This document shows, one piece after another, positions 1 to 8,074 of a stretch of 34,639 nt of DNA. Below the pieces are notes generated by a model that was given only the letters and a program-made list of their open reading frames with translations, was not told where the DNA came from and searched no databases. Location: positions 1-34,639 of the forward strand of contig JAJEEH010000297.1 of NCBI GenBank assembly GCA_022821105.1, read 5' to 3'. The position numbers were made by a program, and so were the translations under genes. The DNA is from Acidimicrobiia bacterium. GTDB taxonomy: Bacteria; Actinomycetota; Acidimicrobiia; Acidimicrobiales; Bin134. Each line of letters starts with the position of its first letter. Within the stretch, counting starts at the first letter, position 1.

Positions 1-687
1 GGCGAACTGAACCCTCACCGTCTCGGCCTCGCCGAGAACATGGGCGTTGGTCAGAATCAGGCCGGATGCGTCGTAGATGATCCCTGAACCCTGCCCATAC
101 CTTGGCGCACCTTCGGGGAGTTCAGACTCGAAATCAGGGGCGTCCCCCTCTGGTTCTGCGCCATCCTCCTCGAAATCGGGAAGGCCGGGATTCTCTTGAC
201 CCACCTCATCCACGTTCACCTCGATCAGCACCACCGAGGGGATGACCGCCCGGGCTACCGCCACCACAGGATCATCAGGCACCAAAGGGCTCATCGGCTG
301 TTCAACGTCGGGGGACTCCCCTGACGGAGTCTGATCGGAGGGCGTCGCCGCAAGTGGAGCTTGCAGGTTCGGCCCTCCGGCCGGGGCACTCACCACCTGT
401 GGCCCAGAAACCACCACGATCTCGGGAGGGGGCGCATCCCGATTGAAGAAAATGGTGCCCACACCGATTCCTATGCCGACCAGTCCCAATACGGCCAGCA
501 GCACCGAAGCCACCAGCATGACCATGGCGGGATTGCGGGTTTGAGGCGGTGGGCTGGCTGGGGGCATCCACGCCACCACTTCCACCTCGCGCGGGGCAGG
601 CAGATTGCTGGCTTGCTCGCTTGGGCCATCCAGCTCCCACCCCAGGGGATCCCACTCCGACTGGGGATCTTCGGGCTCGTTGCTCAT
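1..687 (-). CDS. Membrane-anchored HtrA-like trypsin-family serine protease, 3' end beyond the window
   Basis: This is the first 229 codons of a protein that runs off the left edge with no stop in the window. A soluble acidic/proline-rich N-terminus (about 1-50) is followed by one hydrophobic helix (about 54-80). A low-complexity Pro/Ser/Asp-rich linker comes next, and then the start of a trypsin-like fold: a GQGSGIIYD stretch followed by LILTNAHV, whose His216 would be the catalytic histidine. The layout matches single-pass S1C (HtrA/DegP-like) proteases whose protease domain lies outside the membrane. The Asp and Ser of the triad and any PDZ domain lie outside the window. The ATG start sits at the end of a 35-bp tandem duplication and lacks a clear Shine-Dalgarno site. 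The gene follows smc by 51 bases on the same strand. Family call is firm; substrate unknown. Confidence 0.85.
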   Translation of the reverse strand, partial: MSNEPEDPQSEWDPLGWELDGPSEQASNLPAPREVEVVAWMPPASPPPQTRNPAMVMLVASVLLAVLGLVGIGIGVGTIFFNRDAPPPEIVVVSGPQVVSAPAGGPNLQAPLAATPSDQTPSGESPDVEQPMSPLVPDDPVVAVARAVIPSVVLIEVNVDEVGQENPGLPDFEEDGAEPEGDAPDFESELPEGAPRYGQGSGIIYDASGLILTNAHVLGEAETVRVQFA

Positions 688-745
688 GGTGTGTGCTGAG
701 TCCTCAGCAGCTCGTTGCTCATCCTGTGTGCTGAGTCCTCAGCCC
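676..745. repeat. 35-bp tandem duplication across the smc stop and protease start
   Basis: Two direct copies, 676-710 and 711-745, match at 31 of 35 positions; the differences are at 688-689/723-724 and 709-710/744-745. Each copy carries the sequence for ATGAGCAACGAG on the minus strand and a near-palindrome GCTGAG-tc-CTCAGC (695-708 and 730-743). The smc stop codon lies inside the second palindrome. Confidence 0.85.
684..722 (-). CDS. Possible 12-residue leader peptide from a duplicated start region
   Basis: The duplication leaves an extra ATG (722-720) with the same first four codons (MSNE) as the protease. It opens a 12-codon frame whose TGA overlaps the protease ATG as ATGA. Such overlaps often couple translation. 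An AGG directly precedes the ATG but is too close to be a good ribosome site, so expression is uncertain. Confidence 0.25.
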   Translation of the reverse strand: MSNELLRTQHTP

Positions 746-3700
746 TGTTCGAGTAACACCTTCGGTTCTGAGGCTACCACCACTCTTTCGGAAAGCACCT
801 TTGAGCTTCCCCCCGGCTTCATGGACACGCCGTAGAGGCAGTCGGCCGCCTCCATGGTGCGCTTTTGGTGGCTCACGATGAGCAGCTGGGCGTCTGCTCG
901 GAACTCATCGATGAGCTGAAGGAAGCGGTGCAGGTTGACATCGTCGAGAGCCGCCTCCACCTCATCCATCACATAGAACGGCGAAGGACGACTGCGGAAC
1001 ACTGCGAACAAGAAGGCCAGTGCAGTAAGCGAGCGCTCCCCACCCGAGAGCAGGCTCAAACGCCTGATGTTCTTGCCCGATGGGCGGGCTTCGATCTCCA
1101 CCCCGGTATCCAGCAACGCGTCAGGCTGGGTAAGCCGCAACTTGCCCTCGCCTCCGGGAAAGAGAGTCTGGAACAAATCGGCGAAATTGCGGGCCACGTC
1201 GGCATAGGCCGACGAGAACACGCTGACGATCTCCTCATCGATCTTGCGGATCACCTTGCGGAGCTCCCGGCGGCTTTGGCGGATGTCGTCGATCTGGCCC
1301 TGGGTGAACTCAAACCGCTCTGAAAGCGCCTCATATTCCTCCAGCGCGAGCGGATTCACCGGACCCATGATGCGCAGTTCTTGTTCCAGAGCCCTGATCC
1401 GATCAGCGGGAGCGATGCCCTGGTCCATTGGGGGGCACTCGGCGGCCACTGCTTCAGCGGGCTCGCAATCCAGCTCACGGCGACACCGATCTGTGGCTGC
1501 TTCCAGCCTGATCCCCGCCTCGGCCAGCTCGATCTCCGCGCTTTGGTCTCTCTGCCTGCATTGGCCCAGCCGCGCCTCGGCCTGGGCCCTCTGGCTGCGC
1601 AAGCCCTCCAGCCGTTGGGCGGCGATTCGGGCGGCCTCCGATTCCTCGGCCCGTCGATGGCGCAGCTCCTCAAGCTGACGGCCCGCCTCTTGGGTCCGCT
1701 CAGCCACCAAGCCAAACAGCTGGTCGACGATGGCCAGGCGCTGGTCGACGGCCTGCCGACGGGACGCGGCCTCGGCACGGGCTTGGGCCATTTGGCCCAA
1801 CCGCTGCTCAATCTCGTTTCGCTGCGCGGTCAACAGCCGGCGTCGTTCGTCTACCCCGGCCGCCTTCACCTGGTAGTCGGAGCGGAGGCTGCCAACCGCC
1901 TGAGACTTCTGGGACAGCTCATCGCGTTCTCGATACATGCTCTCGGCGCGCGCCCGCTGCTCGACCTCTTTGGCCTGGTGCTGGGGCAACTCCTGGTGAA
2001 GATCGCTCAGCCGGCGGCGATCCTCGTCAATCCTGACATCCAACTCTGAGCGCCGGGGGCCCAGGGCCCCAATCCCCACCTCGGCATCGCGAAGCTCTCG
2101 CTCGACCGAATTCGCCCGAGCGCGAACGGCATCAAATGCATCGAGCTGGACGCGCGCCGCCTCACGGGCCCGGGCCTCTTCCTGCCCGGCTCCCTCCAAC
2201 TGCTGTTCGGCCATAGCCAACTCGCGCTCGGCGGCATCGACCGCCTCCTTTGCCCCTGCTGACGCCTCTTTGGCCTCTTCGAGCAATCCTGTGGTGGCCC
2301 CGGAACGGCGAACGCCCACTCGCCAGCCAGAGGAGGAGAACCGGTCGCCCCGGCGGGTAACCACCACTGCGGCGGGATCGGCGACCGCCGCCGCCGCTGC
2401 CTGGTCGCTGCTCTCCAGCACCCCAACGGCGCCTATCAGCGCGTCCAGCAATTTGTCCACGCCGTCCACTGACGAGCGCACATGGGGACGCAAGGGGTCG
2501 CCGACGGATGGAATTGCCGCCATGGGGGCTGATCCGCCCAAAGCCAAGACGGCACCGCTCACACTGTCGGCCTCAAGGGTGGCGATGGCCCTCATGGCGA
2601 CCTCGGTGTCGGTGGCGATCACCGCGGCAATCGCCTCCCCGGCGGCGGCCTCGAAGGCGGCCTCCCATCCCCGATCTACTTCCACCAGCTCAAGCAGAGT
2701 GCCGAGCACGCCTTCGATGCCAACCAAACGCTGGGCACCGGACTGATCGCGCGCCTCGTCCAATGCGAATGAAAGGGCATCCCGGCGGGCTTCCCACGCC
2801 TGAAGGTCGCCGACCGCCTTACCGAGAGCGGCCTTGTGCTGCTCGCATGCCGATCGAGCCTCCTGAGCAGCACGTTCTGCCAGCTCAAGCTCCTGCACCC
2901 GAGACTGCCGAGCTTTCTCGGCGTCATTGGCCTCGGTCCAACACCGGTCCAGCTCTTCAACCAGCTCCTGTCGGCGTTCTTCCAAAGCCTCCAAGTTCCG
3001 GCCCAGACGATCTGATTCGGCTTGGTCCCGTTGGATGGACGCCTCCAGAACTCTTATCTCGCCTTTGATTCGGGGCGCATCCGACACCGAGTCCGAAACG
3101 CCCTGGTCACCCCATCGCTCGTCGAATGCCAGACGAAGCTGCTCCAACTCTTCTTCGGCACCGGACACGGCAGCCGCCGCGGGCTCCAGAGCTGCCGCCG
3201 AATCCTCTACCTCGAGCAGTTCGATTGCCAGACGGTTGGACTCGGACTCAAGCGTGGCCACTACATCCTCGTCCATTCCGGCGTTGCGATCGCGCTGCAA
3301 GCGGAGTCGGCGCTCCGATAACAGGGCCTCCAGTCCACGCAGGCGCTCGGTGATCCCCTCGAACCGCATGAGTGCGTCGCTGATGTCCTGTCCGTCGGCG
3401 GCCGACAGTTGGGCCTCGGCTGCGGCCACGTCACGATCCAACGCCTCCGCCTGCACGGTGAGCTGTTGCATCTCGCGGCGGTCCGCGGCCTGGTCTTGAG
3501 TCAGCTGGCGAACCCGTCGCCGCAGCTGATCGATCTCCTGACCAGCGAGATAGCGGCGAAGACCGCTTAACTCCGCCAGCAAGTCGCCGTGGCGACGAGC
3601 GGCCTCAGCTTGCCGCTCCAGCGGCCGCAGCTGGCGACGGATCTCCCTAACCACGTCGGACAACCGGGTGAGGTTGGCCTCGGAGGCGGCCAGCCTCCGC

Positions 3701-4233
3701 TCCGACTTCTCCTTCCGGCGGCGATATTTCAATACGCCGGCAGCCTCTTCGATAACCGCCCGTCGGTCCTCGGGCCGAGCACTCAAGACCCCCTCGATCT
3801 GGCGCTGGGAGACGATCACATGCTGCTGGCGGCCTACACCGGAGTCGCTCAGCAGCTCTTGGATGTCAAGCAGGCGGCAAGGCACTCCGTTGATGGCGTA
3901 TGTGCTGTCTCCGCTGCGAAACAGCGTGCGGGTAATGGTGACCTCTTCGAATTCGATGGGCAGGAGTCGTGAGGTGTTGTCGATGCTCAACGACACCTCC
4001 GCTCGACCCAGGCCCGCTCGAGAGGCGGTCCCGGCGAAGATGACGTCGTCCATCTTGGCCGAGCGCACCGATGTCGGGGCTTGTGCGCCGAGAGCCCAGG
4101 CCACCGCGTCGACCACATTGGACTTGCCGCTGCCGTTCGGACCCACGATCACCGTCACACCCGGTTCGAATACCAGCGTGGTGGAATCGGCGAAGGATTT
4201 GAACCCCTTGAGTGTCAACGCCTTCAAGAACAC
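739..4233 (-). CDS. smc: Chromosome segregation ATPase SMC
   Basis: SMC is the ATPase of the bacterial condensin complex with ScpA and ScpB, which compacts and segregates the chromosome. The 1164-residue length is normal. Walker A (GPNGSGKS) is at 31-38. Long charged coiled-coil arms flank a hinge around 500-650. The C-terminal head has the LSGGE signature near 1062 and Walker B (YVMDEVEAALDD) near 1087-1098. The start is GTG at 4233. No Shine-Dalgarno precedes it, but TAGGGT ends seven bases upstream, so a leaderless transcript is plausible. The gene lies downstream of rnc and the MutM-fold gene on the same strand, the arrangement known in mycobacteria. scpA/scpB are not in this window. Confidence 0.97.
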   Translation of the reverse strand: MFLKALTLKGFKSFADSTTLVFEPGVTVIVGPNGSGKSNVVDAVAWALGAQAPTSVRSAKMDDVIFAGTASRAGLGRAEVSLSIDNTSRLLPIEFEEVTITRTLFRSGDSTYAINGVPCRLLDIQELLSDSGVGRQQHVIVSQRQIEGVLSARPEDRRAVIEEAAGVLKYRRRKEKSERRLAASEANLTRLSDVVREIRRQLRPLERQAEAARRHGDLLAELSGLRRYLAGQEIDQLRRRVRQLTQDQAADRREMQQLTVQAEALDRDVAAAEAQLSAADGQDISDALMRFEGITERLRGLEALLSERRLRLQRDRNAGMDEDVVATLESESNRLAIELLEVEDSAAALEPAAAAVSGAEEELEQLRLAFDERWGDQGVSDSVSDAPRIKGEIRVLEASIQRDQAESDRLGRNLEALEERRQELVEELDRCWTEANDAEKARQSRVQELELAERAAQEARSACEQHKAALGKAVGDLQAWEARRDALSFALDEARDQSGAQRLVGIEGVLGTLLELVEVDRGWEAAFEAAAGEAIAAVIATDTEVAMRAIATLEADSVSGAVLALGGSAPMAAIPSVGDPLRPHVRSSVDGVDKLLDALIGAVGVLESSDQAAAAAVADPAAVVVTRRGDRFSSSGWRVGVRRSGATTGLLEEAKEASAGAKEAVDAAERELAMAEQQLEGAGQEEARAREAARVQLDAFDAVRARANSVERELRDAEVGIGALGPRRSELDVRIDEDRRRLSDLHQELPQHQAKEVEQRARAESMYRERDELSQKSQAVGSLRSDYQVKAAGVDERRRLLTAQRNEIEQRLGQMAQARAEAASRRQAVDQRLAIVDQLFGLVAERTQEAGRQLEELRHRRAEESEAARIAAQRLEGLRSQRAQAEARLGQCRQRDQSAEIELAEAGIRLEAATDRCRRELDCEPAEAVAAECPPMDQGIAPADRIRALEQELRIMGPVNPLALEEYEALSERFEFTQGQIDDIRQSRRELRKVIRKIDEEIVSVFSSAYADVARNFADLFQTLFPGGEGKLRLTQPDALLDTGVEIEARPSGKNIRRLSLLSGGERSLTALAFLFAVFRSRPSPFYVMDEVEAALDDVNLHRFLQLIDEFRADAQLLIVSHQKRTMEAADCLYGVSMKPGGSSKVLSERVVVASEPKVLLEQG

Positions 4234-4240
4234 CTATGCG

Positions 4241-4246
4241 ACCCTA
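4241..4246 (-). promoter_or_regulatory. Candidate -10 element for leaderless smc mRNA
   Basis: TAGGGT on the minus strand is followed by seven bases and then the smc GTG. No clear -35 hexamer is visible. The same hexamer at the same spacing precedes xth. Confidence 0.45.
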
Positions 4247-4299
4247 CCCATCGGAAGGCCGCAATTAGTGGAACTCGCGGCCCGTCGGTGCGTCGGGGT

Positions 4300-5145
4300 T
4301 CAGATCTGGCACTGCTCGCAGTAATACGTCCAACGACGGCGGAAGCGGTATTTCTGGATGGGACGGTGGCAGCGGGGACAAGGCCGTCCCTTCTGGCCTG
4401 CCTGCTTGAACACGTTTAGGTATTCGTCATAGCCGCCCGGCTGGCCGTGCACATCCAAATAGTGGCCATCCTCCAGCGTGGCCCCCCGGTGCTTGGCCGC
4501 ATCGTGGAGGGTCTCCACCATCGCCCGGTGCAGACGCCTCACCTCCTGGGGTCCCAAGGAGTTGGGCAGGCGGTCGAATCGCAAGCCCGCCGCGAACAGA
4601 ATCTCGTCGGAGTACACCTCGCCCAAACCGACCACAACGCGATCATCAGTCAGAACGGCCTTCAACTTGGCGTCCTGGGCCAGGAGGATCTGGCCGAACA
4701 TGCGCCAGGGCACCGGCTGATCGAGGGGGTCGATGCCCAGCCCGTCCAGTTCGGGGACTTCCTCAACCAGCTTTTCGGAGTTGGCCAAGAAGAGCTCGGC
4801 ATCGCCTGGCTCATCCACCAGCCGGAGCTGTCCGCTCTTGGTGAACGTGATCGACAGGGCGGTATTGGCTTCGACATCGTCTCGGTTGGCGTGACGCCGC
4901 AGCTGGCCGCCGGTGCCCAAATGAGCCACAACCACATCTTCACTGTCCAGGCTCATGATCAGAAACAACCCCCGACGCCGCACACCGGTGATCTTCATCT
5001 TCTCCAGCCGGTTGACGAACTTCTTGGGGCCTCCGGACCGCTTGGCATACCCCGACTCCATGACCTCCACCGACTTGATGCGAAGACCAGACAGCTCCCT
5101 GTCCAGATCGCGACGGATGGTCTCGATTTCCGGCAATGCGATCAT
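4300..5145 (-). CDS. mutM: Fpg/MutM-fold protein at the mutM locus, catalytic residues missing
   Basis: Fpg removes oxidised purines such as 8-oxoguanine, using an N-terminal proline as nucleophile. The 281-residue length, the helix-two-turn-helix region (about 160-190) and a C-terminal zinc finger (Cys256, Cys259, Cys276, Cys279, with Arg271 kept) place this in the family, and it sits between rnc and smc as in mycobacteria. The usual start MPELPEVET is MIALPEIET here, so Pro2 and Glu3 are replaced. The Lys57 position is Leu60, GIGNIY is GLGEVY, HLGMSG is HLGTGG, and DPRTFG is DEPGDA. The ATG at 5145 follows AGGAG by seven bases, so a misplaced start does not explain the loss; a longer frame upstream is open but does not restore the motif. 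It is probably a DNA-binding pseudoenzyme, or an enzyme with another chemistry. Confidence 0.88.
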   Translation of the reverse strand: MIALPEIETIRRDLDRELSGLRIKSVEVMESGYAKRSGGPKKFVNRLEKMKITGVRRRGLFLIMSLDSEDVVVAHLGTGGQLRRHANRDDVEANTALSITFTKSGQLRLVDEPGDAELFLANSEKLVEEVPELDGLGIDPLDQPVPWRMFGQILLAQDAKLKAVLTDDRVVVGLGEVYSDEILFAAGLRFDRLPNSLGPQEVRRLHRAMVETLHDAAKHRGATLEDGHYLDVHGQPGGYDEYLNVFKQAGQKGRPCPRCHRPIQKYRFRRRWTYYCEQCQI

Positions 5146-5173
5146 CGGATCACTCCTACTCGTACTGATGAGA

Positions 5174-5896
5174 TCACGAGGCGGCTCCGGTGGGAGCGGC
5201 AATCGCCTCCGAGTCCAAGGTCTGCCAGGTTGAGGCCGCCGCGGCCTGCTCGGCCTGCTTCTTGGACCGTCCCTCACCTCGACCCCGCTCCGCGCCGTTC
5301 ATGTACACAACGGCGAGGAACTGCTTGGCGTGATCGGGACCCTTCTCCGACAAGCGATACTCCGGGGCATCGAATCCGCTGCGGGCGCAGTACTCCTGCA
5401 ATCTGGTTTTGAAATCTCGGATACCGGGACCCTCAGCCGCCCCGGAGATGCGATCGGCCAGCCATCCCCGGACCAGGTCGATCAGGACTTCCCAGGGAGC
5501 ATCCAGGTAGACCGCCCCGATCACGGCCTCCATGGCATCGGAAAGAATCGACTGCTTCTCGCGCCCTCCAGACGCCTCTTCGCCCCGCCCGAGGCGAAGG
5601 GCCTTGCCCAGTTGCAGCTCAACGGCCAAATCGGCCAGCGTTTCAGCTCGAACCACCTCTGCACGCAAGGGAGCCAATTGGCCCTCGGTCATCTGGGGGT
5701 AGGCGGTGTAGATGTGATCGGTCACCACCAGGGCCAACACGGCGTCGCCCAAGAACTCCAATCGCTCATTGGAGGTAGCCCCGGCGTGGTCGGCGCACCA
5801 CGATCGATGGGTCATCGCCTCGACCAGCAAGCTGGGCTGGGTGAAGCGATAGCCGAGACGTTCGGCTAGAGCGGCGAGGTCGGGGTCAGAAGTCAG
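5174..5896 (-). CDS. rnc: Ribonuclease III
   Basis: RNase III cuts double-stranded RNA in rRNA and mRNA maturation. The endonuclease domain shows NERLEFLGDAVL and the second metal-binding stretch DAMEAVIGAVYLD. A double-stranded RNA-binding domain with a lysine-rich SKKQAEQAAA helix ends the protein. The start is unusual. The first ATG/GTG/TTG in frame is TTG at 5830 (218 residues), which would discard the conserved N-terminal helices. The open frame upstream encodes exactly those (LAALAERLGYRFTQPS), and the only start-like codon there is CTG at 5896, overlapping the acp stop as CTGA. I therefore place the start at 5896 (240 residues); 5830 is the conservative alternative. It is followed by the MutM-fold gene after 28 bases. 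Confidence 0.9.
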   Translation of the reverse strand: MTSDPDLAALAERLGYRFTQPSLLVEAMTHRSWCADHAGATSNERLEFLGDAVLALVVTDHIYTAYPQMTEGQLAPLRAEVVRAETLADLAVELQLGKALRLGRGEEASGGREKQSILSDAMEAVIGAVYLDAPWEVLIDLVRGWLADRISGAAEGPGIRDFKTRLQEYCARSGFDAPEYRLSEKGPDHAKQFLAVVYMNGAERGRGEGRSKKQAEQAAAASTWQTLDSEAIAAPTGAAS

Positions 5897-6192
5897 GAGC
5901 TTCGGCTCAGACGGCCGTGGACATAGTCGACGGCATCTCGCACCGTCTTGAGATCCTCCAAGTCTTCGTCGTCGATGCTGAATCCAACCGTCCTCTCGCT
6001 CAATTCCTCTTCCAATGTCTCGACCAGCTCGATGAGCGCGAGTGAGTCGGCATCAAGATCATCGGCAAAGGCCTGGCCCTCGGAAATTCGATCAGGAGAG
6101 ATCTCCAAAATGTCGGCCAAACACTCGGTAACGAGGCTCAATACCCCGTCGCGATCCAGCGGACTCTGTTCGACATGGGTTTCGGATGGCAC
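5893..6192 (-). CDS. acpP: Acyl carrier protein
   Basis: This small acidic protein of 99 residues carries growing acyl chains on a phosphopantetheine arm in fatty-acid synthesis. The attachment motif is DADSLALIEL with Ser50. Acidic helices II and III follow (ETLEEELSE, DLEDLKTVRDAVDYV). The frame is open far upstream, but GTG at 6192 is the sensible start because GGAG lies just upstream at normal spacing and the length then fits the family. It sits between plsX and rnc, the classical arrangement that ties acyl-phosphate production to its carrier. A TATACT promoter element lies about 40 bases upstream. Confidence 0.93.
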   Translation of the reverse strand: MPSETHVEQSPLDRDGVLSLVTECLADILEISPDRISEGQAFADDLDADSLALIELVETLEEELSERTVGFSIDDEDLEDLKTVRDAVDYVHGRLSRSS

Positions 6193-6229
6193 GTCATCTC
6201 CGGGCAGTTCAGCAACACGGCGCGCGAAA

Positions 6230-6235
6230 AGTATA
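6230..6235 (-). promoter_or_regulatory. Candidate -10 element upstream of acp
   Basis: TATACT, five of six matches to the bacterial -10 consensus, lies on the minus strand in the 88-bp gap between plsX and acp. Transcription would start about 30 bases before the acp GTG, leaving room for its GGAG site. No good -35 hexamer is seen. Confidence 0.45.
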
Positions 6236-6280
6236 TGCCAGCCAGCCGCGGTTCCCACCCACCGGAGGCAGATGAAACCC

Positions 6281-7276
6281 CTATTCAGAAGACAGAATTC
6301 GCCGCAATGAACCCACGGTGTCGCGCTCGGCCAGCTCATGGGCAACCTGTATGGCGTTGGCCAATGCCGTAGGTGAAGAGGCTCCGTGGCTGATGATGCT
6401 GACACCGCTCACCCCGAGCAGGATGGCGCCGCCTACCGAATCGGGGCTGAACTCCTCATACAGCGGTCCAAGCGCCGGAGCCAGCAGCTTGGCCCCCTTA
6501 CGGGCCTCATCAGAGGAGTCGAACGCACCCAGCAAAGCGCCGATCAGCTGTTTGGCCACCCCCTCGGCGGTCTTCAAGGCCACATTTCCGGTGAAACCGT
6601 CGGTGACGATCACGTCCACGAGGTCTTCCAACAGGTCTCGTCCCTCGACATTGCCCGCGAACACCGCCCCCGTCCGGGCCTGCCATTCCCGGGCCTCCAA
6701 CAGCTCGAAAGCCTCCTTGACCAAGGGCGAACCCTTGCCCGCCTCCTCCCCGTTGGACAAGAGCCCGACCCTGGGCTCCTCCACGCCCCACCGGTCGCGG
6801 CAGTAGACCGCGCCCATCTGGGCGAACTGCACCAACCAACTGGCGCTGCACTCGGTGTTGGCCCCCGAGTCCAGCAGCACATTGGGCCAGGGGCGGCCGG
6901 GAACGAGGATCGGGGTGGCGATAGCCGGCCGGGACACCCCCCGGATCCGGCCCATTCTCAACAGGGACGCCGCCATAGCGGCTCCGGTGTTTCCGGCGCT
7001 GACCATGGCCGCGGCCCGGCCGTCGCGGACAGCTTCGGCCGCCCGAACAACGGAGGAGTCCTTCATCTTGCGGACGCTGGAAGCGGCCTCGGCCCCCATG
7101 GCAATGGTCTGCGATGCGGGAATCACCTCGAATTCCCCAGACCCGGTCAGCTGCTCTGGTTGTCCCACCAGCAGTATGGGTATGCCCCGCTCAGCGGCGA
7201 TCCGGACACCGGCCAACACCGACTGCGGGGCATCGTCACCCCCCATTGCGTCCACGGCGACGGGAAGCGATGTCAA
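6281..7276 (-). CDS. plsX: Phosphate acyltransferase PlsX
   Basis: PlsX makes acyl-phosphate from acyl-ACP, which PlsY then uses to acylate glycerol-3-phosphate in phospholipid synthesis. The 331-residue length is typical. The opening VAVDAMGGDDAP, the SAGNTGA segment and VTDGFTGNVALK are family hallmarks. The start is TTG at 7276 with AGGGG upstream. The gene follows rpmF by 32 bases and precedes the acyl carrier gene; rpmF-plsX-acp is a widely conserved order. It acts as a peripheral membrane enzyme. Confidence 0.95.
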   Translation of the reverse strand: MTSLPVAVDAMGGDDAPQSVLAGVRIAAERGIPILLVGQPEQLTGSGEFEVIPASQTIAMGAEAASSVRKMKDSSVVRAAEAVRDGRAAAMVSAGNTGAAMAASLLRMGRIRGVSRPAIATPILVPGRPWPNVLLDSGANTECSASWLVQFAQMGAVYCRDRWGVEEPRVGLLSNGEEAGKGSPLVKEAFELLEAREWQARTGAVFAGNVEGRDLLEDLVDVIVTDGFTGNVALKTAEGVAKQLIGALLGAFDSSDEARKGAKLLAPALGPLYEEFSPDSVGGAILLGVSGVSIISHGASSPTALANAIQVAHELAERDTVGSLRRILSSE

Positions 7277-7308
7277 TTGACGCCCCTTATGTGATTGCAG
7301 AGGACGGC

Positions 7309-7488
7309 TTAGGCCACTTCAACCGCTTCACGCCCGGCGTACCAGCCGCACACCTTGCACACTCGGTGTGGCCGCTTGACTGCTCCGCAGCGGGGGCATG
7401 TGCTCTGCGCCGGCGCGGACACTCGCCAGGCCGCGGCCCGGCGGCTGCGCCCCTTGGCTTTGGATGTCTTCTTCTTGGGTACAGCCAT
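7309..7488 (-). CDS. rpmF: 50S ribosomal protein L32
   Basis: This 59-residue protein is rich in Lys and Arg and begins MAVPKKKTSKAKGRSRRAA, which is unmistakable L32. It has a zinc-ribbon with two CxxC pairs (CPRC at 31-34 and CKVC at 44-47), the zinc-binding form of L32. The ATG at 7488 is preceded by AGGA at acceptable spacing, and the gene ends with TAA at 7309. It lies between the DUF177 gene and plsX, the usual place for rpmF. Confidence 0.96.
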   Translation of the reverse strand: MAVPKKKTSKAKGRSRRAAAWRVSAPAQSTCPRCGAVKRPHRVCKVCGWYAGREAVEVA

Positions 7489-7558
7489 CGAACGGTCCTA
7501 CATGTGAAGGGAAAAGGCCGCGCCCTGATCAGAAACGGCGCGAACGCAACGAACAATT

Positions 7559-8056
7559 TTACTTCCCGGTGCGCAGCGCGTCTAACGCAGCCCAGCGGGG
7601 GTCTTTGGGACGGTCTTCGGGAGAGGGCTCAGGTCGGTTCATGGGGTAGGAATCAGGTGCCGGCCCGACACAGTCTTCGGAGCAGAGTGGGGCGATGGGC
7701 AGAGCGAGAACAAGGCAGTCTCGCACCATCGGGGTCAAGTCCACCTCTCCGTCATGAATCGGATACGTCTCCTCATCGGTCGGTGCGGTGGCGTACATCT
7801 CCCGCAGGTCCTGTTGCACTGTCTGCTCTATGGGCTCCAGACACCGCCGACATGACCCGCGCCATCCAGCATGAAGCAAACCGCTGACCTCCAGGCCGCT
7901 TATGGCCGACTCCAGATGAATGTGGAGATCAACCGGCCCGTGTACCGCGGCGTCGGAATTGGACAGGTCGTCGAAGTGGGCCTGGAGCGAGATATCCCGT
8001 TGCGAGCCGGGACGGCGCAGCAATTCTGCCACCGGCACGACCAGCTGGCTCGACAT
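7559..8056 (-). CDS. DUF177/YceD family protein
   Basis: YceD-family proteins are needed for normal 23S rRNA levels and nearly always precede rpmF, as here. This one has 165 residues. The CRRCLEP motif lies near residue 75, with a second cysteine pair in PLCSEDC near 123-127. Many actinobacterial relatives, as I recall them, carry a further cysteine pair (GLCxxCG) directly after this point; here the sequence reads VGPAPDSY, so that pair is absent. The DPRWAALDAL ending is typical. A strong GGGAGGAGG site lies five bases before the ATG. The protein probably acts on ribosome assembly in the cytosol. Confidence 0.88.
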   Translation of the reverse strand: MSSQLVVPVAELLRRPGSQRDISLQAHFDDLSNSDAAVHGPVDLHIHLESAISGLEVSGLLHAGWRGSCRRCLEPIEQTVQQDLREMYATAPTDEETYPIHDGEVDLTPMVRDCLVLALPIAPLCSEDCVGPAPDSYPMNRPEPSPEDRPKDPRWAALDALRTGK

Positions 8057-8074
8057 GGTGCCTCCTCCCGCGGC

